DNA of 64,000 nucleotides, taken from contig NZ_CP012673.1 of NCBI RefSeq assembly GCF_002950945.1, positions 9,252,501-9,316,500 on the forward strand, given 5' to 3'. The stretch's first letter is position 1; each line of letters opens with the position of its first letter. Both the position numbers and the translations under genes were made by a program. The notes below the pieces were generated by a model, which made no database searches, had not been told where the DNA came from, and saw nothing but the letters and a program-made list of their open reading frames with translations. Positions 24,801-32,580 of this stretch are shown here, piece after piece. Source of the DNA: Sorangium cellulosum. GTDB lineage: Bacteria > Myxococcota_A > Polyangia > Polyangiales > Polyangiaceae.

Positions 24801-25777
24801 GCGGCGCGCTCGAACGCGGCGATGTGCAGCTCGGTCTCGGCGCTGACGTCGCAGCCGAAGATCTTGAGCGCGTAGATCTCGGCGCGCGGCGCGACGCCGG
24901 GGAAGATGGCGAACGCGCTCGGGTCGAGCGAGGCGTTGTAGGGTCCCGGGTAGCTGGCCCCGTCCAGCACGCCTGAGCCCGCCGCGATGCCGGCGACGTG
25001 TGTGCCGTGCCCGTTGCAGTCGAGCGGATCGGCGTCGGGCACGGGGGTCGGCGAGCCGAGCAGGCCGAGGGAGTCGTAGTCGTCGCCCACGAGGTCGACC
25101 CCGCCGGTGACCTTCTCGGTCGGGAAGGTCCCCGGCTCGACCGCCGTGGGGTCGTTCGCGGCGTACGCCGCGGGCGAGCCCGCGCCGCCGAGCTGGGCGT
25201 GGAGGTAATCGACGCCGGAGTCGAGGATCCCGACGCGGATCCCGGCGCCGTCGAGCCCCGCGGCGCTCTCCCAGAGCGGCGGCGCGCCCACCCGCGGGAC
25301 CGCCTCGCTCAGCGCCTGCTGCACGGGCAGCACCGGCTCGATGCGGGCCACGCGCGGCAGCTTGGCGATCGTGCGGAGGGCCCGCTCGGGGACGCGGATC
25401 TGGATGGCGTTGGCCACGCGGAGCAGGTCGGCCACGATCACGGCGCCCTCGGCCTCGAGCCGGGGGCGGAGCCGGGCGTGCTCGCCCGCGAGCGCCTCGA
25501 AGCGCGCCCGCGCGATCTTGCGGGACTCCGGGGAAGCGACGCTCTTGCGGCGCGGGAGCGAGGCGATGACGGAGGGGCCCTCGAGGACGACATACGCCGA
25601 GGCCCAGCGCTCCTCCGTGAGGGCGGGGCGCCCGGCCGCGTCGCCTGCGGGCTGGGCGCCCTCCGGCGCGCCCGCAGGTGATGCGGCCGGGTCGGCGCAT
25701 CCCCAGGCGCAAGCGGCGGCGAGGAGCAGCGGGAGGGCGGTCCGTGGACTGCGATGGTGAGCGGGAGGAAAAAGCAT
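21887..25777 (-). CDS. Secreted S8 subtilisin-like protease with PA insert and MYXO-CTERM-type anchor
   Basis: A 1296-residue protein from ATG 25777; a GTG four codons earlier is possible, and neither has a clear ribosome site. A signal peptide ends at CAWGC, a likely lipobox. The S8 domain has the triad Asp186 (ILDSGVDYLH), His257 (NGHGTHVAGI) and Ser600 (GTSMATPMVSG). A PA domain is inserted before the Ser (DGCAPLTNAGAIAGKIAMID, then RGACPYDVK). Immunoglobulin-like regions follow, ending in a CARDB/DUF11-like domain (ATVTVTNEGPTARAGTAVTV). Then come a (Pro-Gly)n wall-type linker and GGGCRAAG, a hydrophobic helix and ARRRRRP. That tail is the MYXO-CTERM sorting signal layout: Cys, helix, basic end. 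The enzyme should act at the cell surface or be released outside. It is monocistronic. Confidence 0.93.
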   Translation of the reverse strand: MLFPPAHHRSPRTALPLLLAAACAWGCADPAASPAGAPEGAQPAGDAAGRPALTEERWASAYVVLEGPSVIASLPRRKSVASPESRKIARARFEALAGEHARLRPRLEAEGAVIVADLLRVANAIQIRVPERALRTIAKLPRVARIEPVLPVQQALSEAVPRVGAPPLWESAAGLDGAGIRVGILDSGVDYLHAQLGGAGSPAAYAANDPTAVEPGTFPTEKVTGGVDLVGDDYDSLGLLGSPTPVPDADPLDCNGHGTHVAGIAAGSGVLDGASYPGPYNASLDPSAFAIFPGVAPRAEIYALKIFGCDVSAETELHIAAFERAADPDEDGDVSDRLDVVNASFGRAFAYTSPLEAEAVKNLTAAGTLLVAAGGNYGHYFDAYFTTIAPGALPEALSVAATHHDASTSTWLALTVTAPADVAGTYPLATSPKGPQIGAVGPIAAEIVRVEPADGCAPLTNAGAIAGKIAMIDRGACPYDVKYTHAAETGAAALLLVDNVDMNWMDEPFSVSGEPEMPVFMLRWAHGEKLKRALPGAQAVIDAGVTLDLTRSADTIADFSSRGPSAADGRLKPEIAAPGEAIVSAAVGTGGEGLPLGGTSMATPMVSGAAALVRQARPELGPLEIKELLMNTAAPVVGADEVLVPRSFTGAGRVQVDAAASAAVSARVDGEAGEVAVSLGVVLSTGAAEASRPVVITNRGAAPVTLAVNVRQAKPIPNVDVTVSPAEITVPAGGAATVELKLTVSGPLPDFFTDGFTGPLSTVRIGESDEWRPRVLLTEASGLIELLPRGQAAAAAVVPYHAVLRGAEDRRAEAPVGCRPGLGDGLISVPVSGGGSTLEPVVTAFELGATSPVDPALPPRNDLLAVGAATDRVAAEERGAPGDTVVYFGVAVAGDWTTPARGYLSDVGIYVDADLDGVEDHLVTVESYWVWGPAPSNVLASDALFTRVLDLATGEYLQTALPANIELPPAAGGVFTTGEKTFATQPYFNNVLVLPVRLADLGVDAAGEPVEIGYAGVSRVSRRGEALSLGGIEPADRTPWARFNPFQPALDTAAEGYEGQPFFPAAEALAIRATGGGGGDVLLLHHANVPARRYEIVRLSEAATLEEGDLAAAIAGPERAIRAGAPFEATVTVTNEGPTARAGTAVTVEVTGARVVEMSGPAGCEGGRCELGDLAPGAAATVRVVAAAATGAEVRISASASGASVCDPEPGNDTAVIALPVKPSPDTDPGPGPGPGPGPGPGPGPGSGGSSGHGGGCRAAGAGAAGASAEGAGWAAAVAALGALARRRRRPALLPR

Positions 25778-25789
25778 CCCGGCCGCCAC

Positions 25790-26124
25790 AGCAACCGACG
25801 CGCCACGCCGCCCCGCACGTGCAAATAGGCGGGCGCGCCGGCCCCGGAGCCGCGTTCGCCGGGGCGCCGCAGATCCGCGGCGCTCGATTCGAGCAGGCGT
25901 GGCTCAACTTGCGCATGTCCTGCGCAATCACCTCGGCGGTCCACGAGGCCGCGCCTCGACGGGGCCGTCGAGCGCACGACATGGCGCTGGCGCGCGACCG
26001 GAGCGAGGAGATGCGCCTCAAGAGAACACTGGCGCGCTGTCTGGCGCGGCGCATCCCTCGGACATCGCGCCAGTGGCAGCCTCAAGAAACGCGGCGCCGC
26101 TCCACTTCAGAGGAGCGCCGGCGC
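25790..26124. other. Intergenic region upstream of the subtilase gene
   Basis: About 335 bp that should hold the subtilase promoter. I see no gene and no convincing -35/-10 pair. Confidence 0.4.
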
Positions 26125-26299
26125 TCAGGAAGCCTGGCAGTAATAGAATGACATGTTGTCGCAGTGATCTCCGTCGCACGCCGCGCCCGCGATGTAGTGG
26201 CCCGCCGGGAAATAGATCGACCCGCCGTTCTCCTCGGAGATGGCCCCGCTCCAGTAGCAATTGCCCCAGGTCTTCCCGTTGAGGTGGGCTTGATGTCTC
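26125..26299 (-). pseudogene. C-terminal fragment of a Cys-rich secreted protein
   Basis: The minus-strand frame reads LNGKTWGNCYWSGAISEENG, then GSIYFPAGHYIAGAACDGDH and CDNMSFYYCQAS, and stops at 26125. A W-x-x-C...G-Y/H-I-x-G-x-x-C-x-G-x-x-C-D-x-x-x-x-x-C ending of this sort closes many large secreted proteins in Sorangium. No N-terminal part or start exists upstream before other frames take over, so it is a broken 3' end. Confidence 0.45.
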
Positions 26300-26573
26300 C
26301 TAAACGTCTGGGATGACGGCCACCGCCCTCCGCTTCGGCGCGTCCGCCTCGGCCCCGGACGCGCCGGGCGAGCTCTGAACTACACAGGCCACCCTGGCGG
26401 CACGCCGCCTCGCCTTCCTGGCGCATGGCGCTCGGCCATCACCTGCGGCGCCGCACGGCTCTCTCGACGCGATCGCGCCGCGGCGGCGCGCGAGGCCTTC
26501 CCGGACGCGCTCCGCTCACGGTACACTTTTCGTCCTCTGCTCTCTGCTCTCGGCTCGAGGAGATGCGCGCCTG

Positions 26574-27767
26574 ATGACCCCTGACTCGAATGCGTTGCTC
26601 GTGGAGTTCTTCGCCGGCTGTCCCGACCTGCTCTTCATCGCGTCGGCCGAAGGGGCGTTGCTCCACGCGAGCAACGCGCTGCGGGAGGCGCTCGGCCCCG
26701 CGGTCGAGCGGGGCGAAACGCTCACGGCGCTCGTGCACCCGGACGATCGCGCGGCGCTCGCCGAGGCCTGGTCGAAGCTCCTTGCCTCCGATGAGCCCGT
26801 CTCCTTCCGCGTCCGCCTGCGCGACGGCAGCGGGGCGCACTGGCCGCTCTCGTGCAGCGCGAGGCGGTCGTCGGACCGCGGCGCGGTCTTCGGGACGCTC
26901 CGGGCCGCGCCCGAGGTGACGGAGGAGGAGCTCAAGACGCTCCGGTCCAAGGCGCGCATGATCGATGGCATCGCCGAGCACCTGGACGACGCCGTGCTCT
27001 GGGGGCTCGATCGCAACGCCGTGTGCTACTATCACGAGGGCAAGGGGCTCGCTCGGGTGGGGTTGAAGCCCGGGCATCTCGTCGGGGCGAACTGGTTCGA
27101 CGTCTTCGGAGACGAGTCGCGCAGGACAGGCATCGACCTTCACGCGTGGTTCGACGGGACGCCGCACCGCCATCGCGACGAGTTCTTCGGGATCCACTGG
27201 GACCTCTGGGCCATTCCGCTCCGCGATGATCGCGGTGAGCCCGGGGCGGGCGTGCTCTGCCTGGCCTTCGATGTCACCGAGACGAAGCGCGCCGAGGAGG
27301 AGCTGCGCACGCAGCTCCACCAGATCGAGGCGCAGCAGAAGGTCATCCGCGACCTCTCCACGCCGATCATCGAGGTCTGGGACGGCGTCCTCACGCTCCC
27401 CATGGTGGGGACGGTCGACAGCGTCCGTACCGCCGACGTCATGGACAGCCTGCTCTCGAAGATCGTCGAGAAACAAGCGCGTTATGCCATCCTCGATCTC
27501 ACCGGCGTCGAGGTCGTCGACACCAAGGTCGCGAGCCACCTGATCGAGCTCGTCACCGCGATCCGGCTGCTCGGCGCCGAGGGCATCGTCGCCGGCATCA
27601 AGCCGAATGTCGCCCAGACCATGGTCGCGCTCGGGCTCGACCTGTCGCAGCTCAACACGCAACGTAACCTCCGCGCCGCGCTCAACCACGCGATCCGGGC
27701 CATGACCCGCGTCCAGGCGCCGTCCGTCGCCGCGGGCCCGGCGCCGGCCCACAAACCGGCGCCCTGA
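26574..27767 (+). CDS. RsbR-like PAS-PAS-STAS protein
   Basis: A 397-residue cytoplasmic protein. Residues 5-110 are a PAS domain (ADLLFIASAEGALLHASNAL-like region, LVHPDDRAALAEAW). Residues 135-240 are a second PAS-like fold with a C-terminal DVTETKRAEEEL coil. Residues 265-375 are a STAS domain (TPIIEVWDGVLTLPMVGTVD; AILDLTGVEVVDTKVASHLI; AGIKPNVAQTMVALGLDLSQ). The Thr of DLTGVEVVDT is the position that RsbT phosphorylates in RsbR-type stressosome proteins, and GIKPNVAQTMV matches their second conserved site. No RsbS/RsbT genes adjoin. GAGGAG lies 11 bases upstream. A three-codon mini-frame (ATGCGCGCCTGA, 26563-26574) overlaps the start. It ends in an Ala/Pro tail. Confidence 0.9.
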   Translation: MTPDSNALLVEFFAGCPDLLFIASAEGALLHASNALREALGPAVERGETLTALVHPDDRAALAEAWSKLLASDEPVSFRVRLRDGSGAHWPLSCSARRSSDRGAVFGTLRAAPEVTEEELKTLRSKARMIDGIAEHLDDAVLWGLDRNAVCYYHEGKGLARVGLKPGHLVGANWFDVFGDESRRTGIDLHAWFDGTPHRHRDEFFGIHWDLWAIPLRDDRGEPGAGVLCLAFDVTETKRAEEELRTQLHQIEAQQKVIRDLSTPIIEVWDGVLTLPMVGTVDSVRTADVMDSLLSKIVEKQARYAILDLTGVEVVDTKVASHLIELVTAIRLLGAEGIVAGIKPNVAQTMVALGLDLSQLNTQRNLRAALNHAIRAMTRVQAPSVAAGPAPAHKPAP

Positions 27768-27879
27768 GCCGCGCTCCCCCCCGGGCTGCGCCGTCCCGCC
27801 GCCCCTTCCGCTCGAGACCACGCCCTGTCTCTTCCAGGTGGCGAAGAGCTCGAGGAGCACGGCGGGGAGGCAGGGCCGC

Positions 27880-27919
27880 GTTCACATGCGCATGTGAACA
27901 CGTTCACATGCGCATGTGA
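27880..27919. promoter_or_regulatory. Two tandem perfect palindromes (operator-like)
   Basis: GTTCACATGCGCATGTGAAC (27880-27899) is a perfect 20-bp palindrome. TCACATGCGCATGTGA (27904-27919) repeats its core. The two centres are 22 bp apart, about two helical turns. They lie between the convergent ends of the RsbR-like gene and a broken gene. The pairing suggests cooperative protein binding; alternatively one of them acts as a terminator stem. Confidence 0.5.
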
Positions 27920-27928
27920 CGGCGTGGC

Positions 27929-28456
27929 TCACTCGCACACCCGATGGTAGTCGGGGCAGCAATCGCCGTTCAGCTCGCACGCGTCATCGCAGAAACAAGC
28001 AGGCTGTCCATTCGGGGCGAGAGGGCCTCCTCCGCCGCAATGATCTTCACCTTCGCGCCTGCCGGCGCACCTGAAGAGGTTGCTGCGCCCCTCGAAGCTC
28101 GTGGCCCTGCACTCTCCACCGCCCCAGAAGGCGTTCGTGTGCACATGGATCCTCGCGCGGCAGTCCGCCGGATTGTCCGGGTTGACCCAGCCGGCGAACT
28201 CGCAGGCTATATTCCCGGTCCAGCTCACGTCGACCCTCACCCGCTCATGCCCCGCTCGGCACATCCCGCCGAACTCCGGATAATGGTCCTCCTCCATGAT
28301 GTTCCCGCCGTAATGCCGCCTGAAGCTCGAATGCACCCGCGGCGCGCCGACGACGGCCGCCTGCGCGGCGCTCCCGACCTCCTCGCCGTCGGCGCCCTCG
28401 GCGAGCTCCTCGCGACTGTCGTCGGGCGGCGCCGCCCGCGCGGGCCGGTCACCAGG
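27929..28456 (-). pseudogene. 5'-truncated secreted protein with somatomedin-B-like domain
   Basis: The frame is open from 28456 but the only start codon is GTG 28336, without a signal peptide. The protein reads VHSSFRRHYGGNIMEEDHYP, a Cys-bearing globular domain (GGMCRAGHERVRVDVSWTGN, CRARIHVHTNAFWGGGEC), then PACFCDDACELNGDCCPDYH, then RVCE. The last segment is a somatomedin-B-like knot, CxCDxxC...GDCCxDY...C. Residues before the GTG (REELAEGADGEEVGSAAQAA) look like the start of a mature secreted protein whose leader was lost where the LysR gene now ends. It is probably inactive. Confidence 0.55.
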
Positions 28457-28464
28457 TCACCCGG

Positions 28465-29400
28465 TCACGCGATCCGCTTCACCCACGCGACCACGAAGTC
28501 GCGGAACACCGCCACGTTGCGCGGCACGTGCCGCGCGCTCGGATAAACGAGGTACATGGTGCCCGCGCGCCAGGACCACTCGGGCAGCACCTGGACGAGG
28601 CGACCGCTCGCCAGGTCGGGCGCGGCGAGCAGCCGCGGGAGCGGGCCGATGCCGCCGCCGGCGCGGAGCACCGCGCGGATGAGCTGGAAGTTGTCGGTGG
28701 CGATGCGCCCGGTCGCCATCGCGTCGCGCACCGCGCGCGCGTCGTCGATCGGCCACTGCCCGCGCCGGGCGTCGGGCAGGAACACCACCCGCTCGTGCGC
28801 GGCCAGCTCCTCGAACGCGCGGGGCAGGCCGCGGCGCGCGAGGTACGACGGCGCCGCGAACAGCTGCACGTCGGAGTCGAGCAGCTTGCGCGCGACCAGC
28901 GACGAGTCCGGGAGCACACGCGTCGCCCGGAGCGCCACGTCGAACCCCTCGCGCACCAGATCGACCTGCCGCGCGGAGAGATCCACCTCCACGGAGAGCA
29001 GGGGGTAACGCGCGCAGAACTCGACCAGCATCTCCCCGATGAAGGAGTCGCCCCCGTCCGGCGGCGCGCTGAGCCGGATCGTGCCCTGCGGCTGCCCCTG
29101 GTACACGTCGAGCGCCTGCGTGGCGTCGCGCAGGCCGGCGATGTGCGGCGCCACGTCGCCGAAGAAGCGGCGCCCCGCCTCGGTCAGCGCGACCGCGCGC
29201 GGCGACCGCTGGAGCAGCCGCACCCGCAGCGACTCCTCGAGCCGCGTCACCGCGCGGCTCACCGTCGATTTCGGCACGCCGAGCTGCGCCGCCGCCGCCG
29301 TGAACGAGCCCATCTCCGCGACGCGGGCGAAGGCGGCGATCTCGTCGAGCTGGGGCGCCGGCGCGGCGCGGCCGCGGGCTCTGTCGCGAGGGCCAGGCAT
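28465..29400 (-). CDS. LysR-family transcriptional regulator
   Basis: A 311-residue protein from ATG 29400. HTH: FARVAEMGSFTAAAAQLGVP, then KSTVSRAVTRLEESL. The effector domain shows GQPQGTIRLSAPPDGGDSFI and VDLVREGFDVALRATRVLPD. It is a close relative of the LysR protein at 19922-20833 (same KSTVSRAV recognition helix). It is divergent from the DoxX gene with 161 bp between starts and a clear inverted repeat there, so it probably regulates DoxX and itself. A longer frame to 29487 would run through that operator, so it is not used here. Confidence 0.92.
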   Translation of the reverse strand: MPGPRDRARGRAAPAPQLDEIAAFARVAEMGSFTAAAAQLGVPKSTVSRAVTRLEESLRVRLLQRSPRAVALTEAGRRFFGDVAPHIAGLRDATQALDVYQGQPQGTIRLSAPPDGGDSFIGEMLVEFCARYPLLSVEVDLSARQVDLVREGFDVALRATRVLPDSSLVARKLLDSDVQLFAAPSYLARRGLPRAFEELAAHERVVFLPDARRGQWPIDDARAVRDAMATGRIATDNFQLIRAVLRAGGGIGPLPRLLAAPDLASGRLVQVLPEWSWRAGTMYLVYPSARHVPRNVAVFRDFVVAWVKRIA

Positions 29401-29440
29401 ACAGGCGGATCTCCACCAGGTTCGAGGCTGCACCGGGCAG

Positions 29441-29456
29441 GTTGCGTTCACGCAAC
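29441..29456. promoter_or_regulatory. Inverted repeat between LysR and DoxX genes
   Basis: GTTGCG-TTCA-CGCAAC is a perfect palindrome with six-base arms, and a further CGTTGC half-site follows at about 29470. It is centred in the divergent promoter region, as expected for LysR autoregulation and target control. Confidence 0.45.
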
Positions 29457-29561
29457 GCTGCGTTGATTCGTTGCACGATAGCACCATGGGCCGGGAGGGC
29501 GCAAAGAGGAGGTGCGGGCGCTCCGGTGGAGAGGGCCCGCCTCACCTCAGCGAGGCTCGTC

Positions 29562-30017
29562 ATGAACAACGTCAAGCGTCTTGCTCCCGTCGCCGCCCGC
29601 GTGCTTCTGGGGCTCGTGTTCTTCGTCTTCGGCCTCAACGGCTTCCTGCAGTTCCTGCCGCAGCCCCCGGCGCCGGCGGCGGCCGCCGCGTTCGCGGGCG
29701 GGCTGGCCGCGAGCGGGTACTTCTTCCCGATGCTCAAGGCCATCGAGGTCGCCGCGGGCGCCCTCCTGCTCACGAACCGTTATGTGCCGCTCGCGCTGAC
29801 GGTGCTCGCGCCCATCGTCGTGAACATCGTCCTCTTCCACGTGTTCCTCGCGCCCGGCAACCCGGTGGCCTGGCTCGTCCTCGCCCTCGAGATCTACCTC
29901 GCCTTCGTGTACCGGTCCGCGTTCCGCCCGATGCTCGCCGCGCGCGTCCAGCCTGACGCCGCGGCGGCCCCCGGCGCCGCGCAGCGCAGCGCGCGCCCGG
30001 TCGAGAGCGCCGCGTGA
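29562..30017 (+). CDS. DoxX-family membrane protein
   Basis: A 151-residue protein with four hydrophobic helices: VAARVLLGLVFFVFGLNGFL, FPMLKAIEVAAGALLLTN, VPLALTVLAPIVVNIVLFHV and VAWLVLALEIYLAFVY. The first helix carries the R-x-LLG---F---GL--F pattern and the second the K--E pair typical of DoxX proteins, inner-membrane proteins linked to redox stress and thiosulfate or quinone metabolism. The C terminus is Ala-rich and cytoplasmic. GCGAGG precedes ATG 29562. It is probably controlled by the divergent LysR protein. Confidence 0.88.
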   Translation: MNNVKRLAPVAARVLLGLVFFVFGLNGFLQFLPQPPAPAAAAAFAGGLAASGYFFPMLKAIEVAAGALLLTNRYVPLALTVLAPIVVNIVLFHVFLAPGNPVAWLVLALEIYLAFVYRSAFRPMLAARVQPDAAAAPGAAQRSARPVESAA

Positions 30018-30253
30018 AACATGGCTGACCCTCGATGTGTGCCGACAGCCCAGTATTTCCAGATCCCGCAGTGACATCGGCGGCTGCTTGACGCGCCGGC
30101 GCGCCACGCCTGCGAGCGGCGGAATCCCGCAGCGGGCGCGGCGCTTGCGCGCTGCGCCTGCGTCTTTCAAGGTCGCCGGCCCCGGCACGCGCGAAGAGCG
30201 TCCCGAGCCTGCCACCACCCATCAACCCCGATCCCGGAGCGCCAGCTCGCCGT

Positions 30254-31303
30254 TCACTCGGATCGTAGAGAAGCCATGTCGATGGAGAAGCGGTACTTCA
30301 CATCGGACTTGAGCAGCCTCTCGTAGGCTTCGTTGATCTTCTGGATGGGGATGACCTCGACGTCCGCGGTGATGTTCTGTGCCCCGCAGAAATCGAGCAT
30401 CTCCTGCGTCTCGGCGATGCCGCCGATGGGCGAGCCGGAGAGGCTGCGGCGCCCCAGGATGAGGCCGAAGGCGGCGACGCCGAGGGGCTTCTCGGGCGCT
30501 CCGACGAGGGTCATGGTGCCGTCGCGGCGGAGCAGGTTGATGAGGGCGTTGACGTCGTGGTCCGCGGAGACGGTGTCGAGGATGTAGTCGAAGCTGCCGG
30601 CGTGCTTCTGCATCTCGTCGGCATTGCGGGAGAGGACGACCTCGTCGGCGCCCAGGCGGAGGGCGTCCTCCGTCTTGCCGCGCGAGGTGGTGAAGACGAC
30701 GACGTGCGCCCCGAATGCACGGGCGAACTTCACGCCCATGTGGCCCAGCCCGCCGAGGCCGACCACGCCGACCTTCTTGCCCTTGGTGATGCCCCAGTGG
30801 CGCAGGGGCGAGTACATGGTGATCCCGGCGCAGAGGAGCGGCGCCGCACGGGCAGGGTCGAGGTTCGGGGGGACGCGCAGGACGAACTGCTCATCGACGA
30901 CGATGCTGTCGGAGTAACCGCCGTACGTGACGCCCCCGAGGTGCTTGTCCGGGCCGTTGAAGGTGAGGACGTAGTTCGGGCAGAACTGCTCCAGCCCCTC
31001 CGTGCAGCTCGGGCAGGTCCTGTCCGCGTCCACGAGGCAGCCGACCGCGGCGAGGTCGCCGGGCTTGTACCGGGTGACCGCCGAGCCGACCTTGGCGACA
31101 CGGCCGACGATCTCGTGGCCCGGCACGATCGGGAAGACCGTGTTGCTCCACTCGTTGCGGACCGAGTGGAGGTCGGAGTGACAGACGCCGCAGAAGAGGA
31201 TCTCGATCTGCACGTCGTGCGCGGTGGGATCGCGCCTCGGGATCCGGGTGGAGGCCAGCGGCGATGTCGCGCTGGCGGCGGAGTAAGCCTTCGTCTCGTA
31301 CAT
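30254..31303 (-). CDS. Zinc-dependent NAD(P)-alcohol dehydrogenase (YahK/CAD type)
   Basis: A 349-residue medium-chain dehydrogenase from ATG 31303 (GAGGAG upstream). The catalytic zinc site is CGVCHSDLH and GHEIVGRV, with a further Cys at LLCAGITMYSPLRHW. The cofactor motif is GLGGLGHMGVKFARA. The structural-zinc loop reads VDADRTCPSCTEGLEQFC: where relatives have S-C-x-x-C it has A-D-x-x-C, so one of the four Cys ligands is Asp. It should reduce aliphatic or aromatic aldehydes with NADPH. It lies 195 bp after mglC on the same strand, possibly in the same transcript, though the distance suggests its own promoter. Confidence 0.92.
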   Translation of the reverse strand: MYETKAYSAASATSPLASTRIPRRDPTAHDVQIEILFCGVCHSDLHSVRNEWSNTVFPIVPGHEIVGRVAKVGSAVTRYKPGDLAAVGCLVDADRTCPSCTEGLEQFCPNYVLTFNGPDKHLGGVTYGGYSDSIVVDEQFVLRVPPNLDPARAAPLLCAGITMYSPLRHWGITKGKKVGVVGLGGLGHMGVKFARAFGAHVVVFTTSRGKTEDALRLGADEVVLSRNADEMQKHAGSFDYILDTVSADHDVNALINLLRRDGTMTLVGAPEKPLGVAAFGLILGRRSLSGSPIGGIAETQEMLDFCGAQNITADVEVIPIQKINEAYERLLKSDVKYRFSIDMASLRSE

Positions 31304-31498
31304 GGGTCGATGCTCCTCTTGCTGTGCCTTGCTCGCCGCGGGGCCGGGCCGTCGCGCCCCGCGCACGGAGAACAGTACGCCCCGAGCGCTGATCGGACCA
31401 GGCGCCAGGAAGACGACGGGCTGTTGAGCCGCGCTGGACAATGCGGCGAGCTCGAGGGCTGACGGACCGCGGCGAGCGCGGCCCCGCCCGCCCGCGCG

Positions 31499-32542
31499 TC
31501 AGCGCTTCCGCAGGTACTTGCGGATGTCGACGGACACGGCCGCGACGATGATGAGGCCCTTGATGATCTGCTGCCAGTAGGCCGACACCCCGAGGACGAC
31601 GAGCCCGTTGTTGAGGACCTCGAAGATGAGCACGCCGGTGAGGACGCCGCCCACGGTCCCGATCCCGCCCGAGGTGGAGACGCCGCCGATGACACACGCC
31701 GCGATGGCGTCGAGCTCGTACATCAGGCCGTAGTTGTTGGTGGCGCCGCCGGTCCGCGCCGCGAGCAGCGCCCCCGCGAGGCCGTAGAGGGCGCCGGCGA
31801 GCAGGTAGACGAGCAGGAGGGTCTTCTTGACGTCGACCCCCGAGACGACCGCCGCGTCGCGGTTCGAGCCGATGGCGTAGATGTTCTTGCCGAGGCGGGT
31901 CTGGTTGAGGAGCACCCAGACGAACAGCGTGATCACCGCCGCGATGATGACGAGGTACGGCAGCGCCCAGTCGCCGCCGAAGCGGATCGCGCCCGTGCCG
32001 ATGCCCGTGAAGTCGTCGCGCAGACCGCCGATCGGCTGGGCGCCGAGCGGCGGGCGGTCGACGTACAGGGACGCGGCGCCGTACACCATGATCATCGTGC
32101 CCAGCGTGGCGATGAACGGCGGGACGTTGAGGAACGCCACCACGGAGCCGTTGATCAGGCCGACGAAGGCGCCGATGCAGATCGCCGCGACGATGCAGAG
32201 CAGCACCGGCTGGGCGGCGAGGGTCGGGTACATCCGGCTCGCGTAGTCGGGCCGCTGGAGGAGCGACGCCGCGACGCACGCGGAGAGCCCCACGATGCGG
32301 CCGGCCGAGAGGTCGGTCCCGCGCGTGATCAGGATCCCTCCCTCGCCGAGGGCGATGATCACCCGGACCGACGAGATGATGAGGATGTTCACGAGGTTGG
32401 CCACGCTCAGGAAGCTGGGCCGCATGACGCCGATCACGAGGACCAGCGCCAGGAGGACCAGGGAGATCGCCTGCCTGCTGGCGAACTCCCGGAAGGCCGT
32501 CAGGTGATTGCGGGCAGCGACGCCGGAGCCCTTGATTTCCAT
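31499..32542 (-). CDS. mglC: Galactose/methyl-galactoside ABC transporter permease
   Basis: A 347-residue inner-membrane permease with eight to ten helices. GILITRGTDLSAGRIVGLSA is the EAA-like signature of BPD_transp_2 sugar permeases. LLQRPDY and the long periplasmic insert (AQPIGGLRDDFTGIGTGAIR) match MglC rather than RbsC. GTDLSAG and the C-terminal AVSVDIRKYLRKR are typical. The start ATG 32542 follows AGAGGAAG. It is the last gene of the mglB-mglA-mglC order, 38 bp after mglA. It forms the homodimeric channel for hexose import. Confidence 0.85.
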   Translation of the reverse strand: MEIKGSGVAARNHLTAFREFASRQAISLVLLALVLVIGVMRPSFLSVANLVNILIISSVRVIIALGEGGILITRGTDLSAGRIVGLSACVAASLLQRPDYASRMYPTLAAQPVLLCIVAAICIGAFVGLINGSVVAFLNVPPFIATLGTMIMVYGAASLYVDRPPLGAQPIGGLRDDFTGIGTGAIRFGGDWALPYLVIIAAVITLFVWVLLNQTRLGKNIYAIGSNRDAAVVSGVDVKKTLLLVYLLAGALYGLAGALLAARTGGATNNYGLMYELDAIAACVIGGVSTSGGIGTVGGVLTGVLIFEVLNNGLVVLGVSAYWQQIIKGLIIVAAVSVDIRKYLRKR

Positions 32543-32580
32543 GGGGGATGCTTCCTCTTACGCTGGTTACGCCGGGTGGC

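Noticed and set aside
22019..24976. 985-codon plus-strand frame opposite the subtilase
   Set aside because: His/Arg/Gly-rich shadow. The subtilase triad and PA domain are on the minus strand.
26563..26574. Three-codon upstream frame overlapping the RsbR-like start as a regulatory leader peptide
   Set aside because: GAGGAG touches its ATG directly, too close to be used; its spacing better serves the main ATG.
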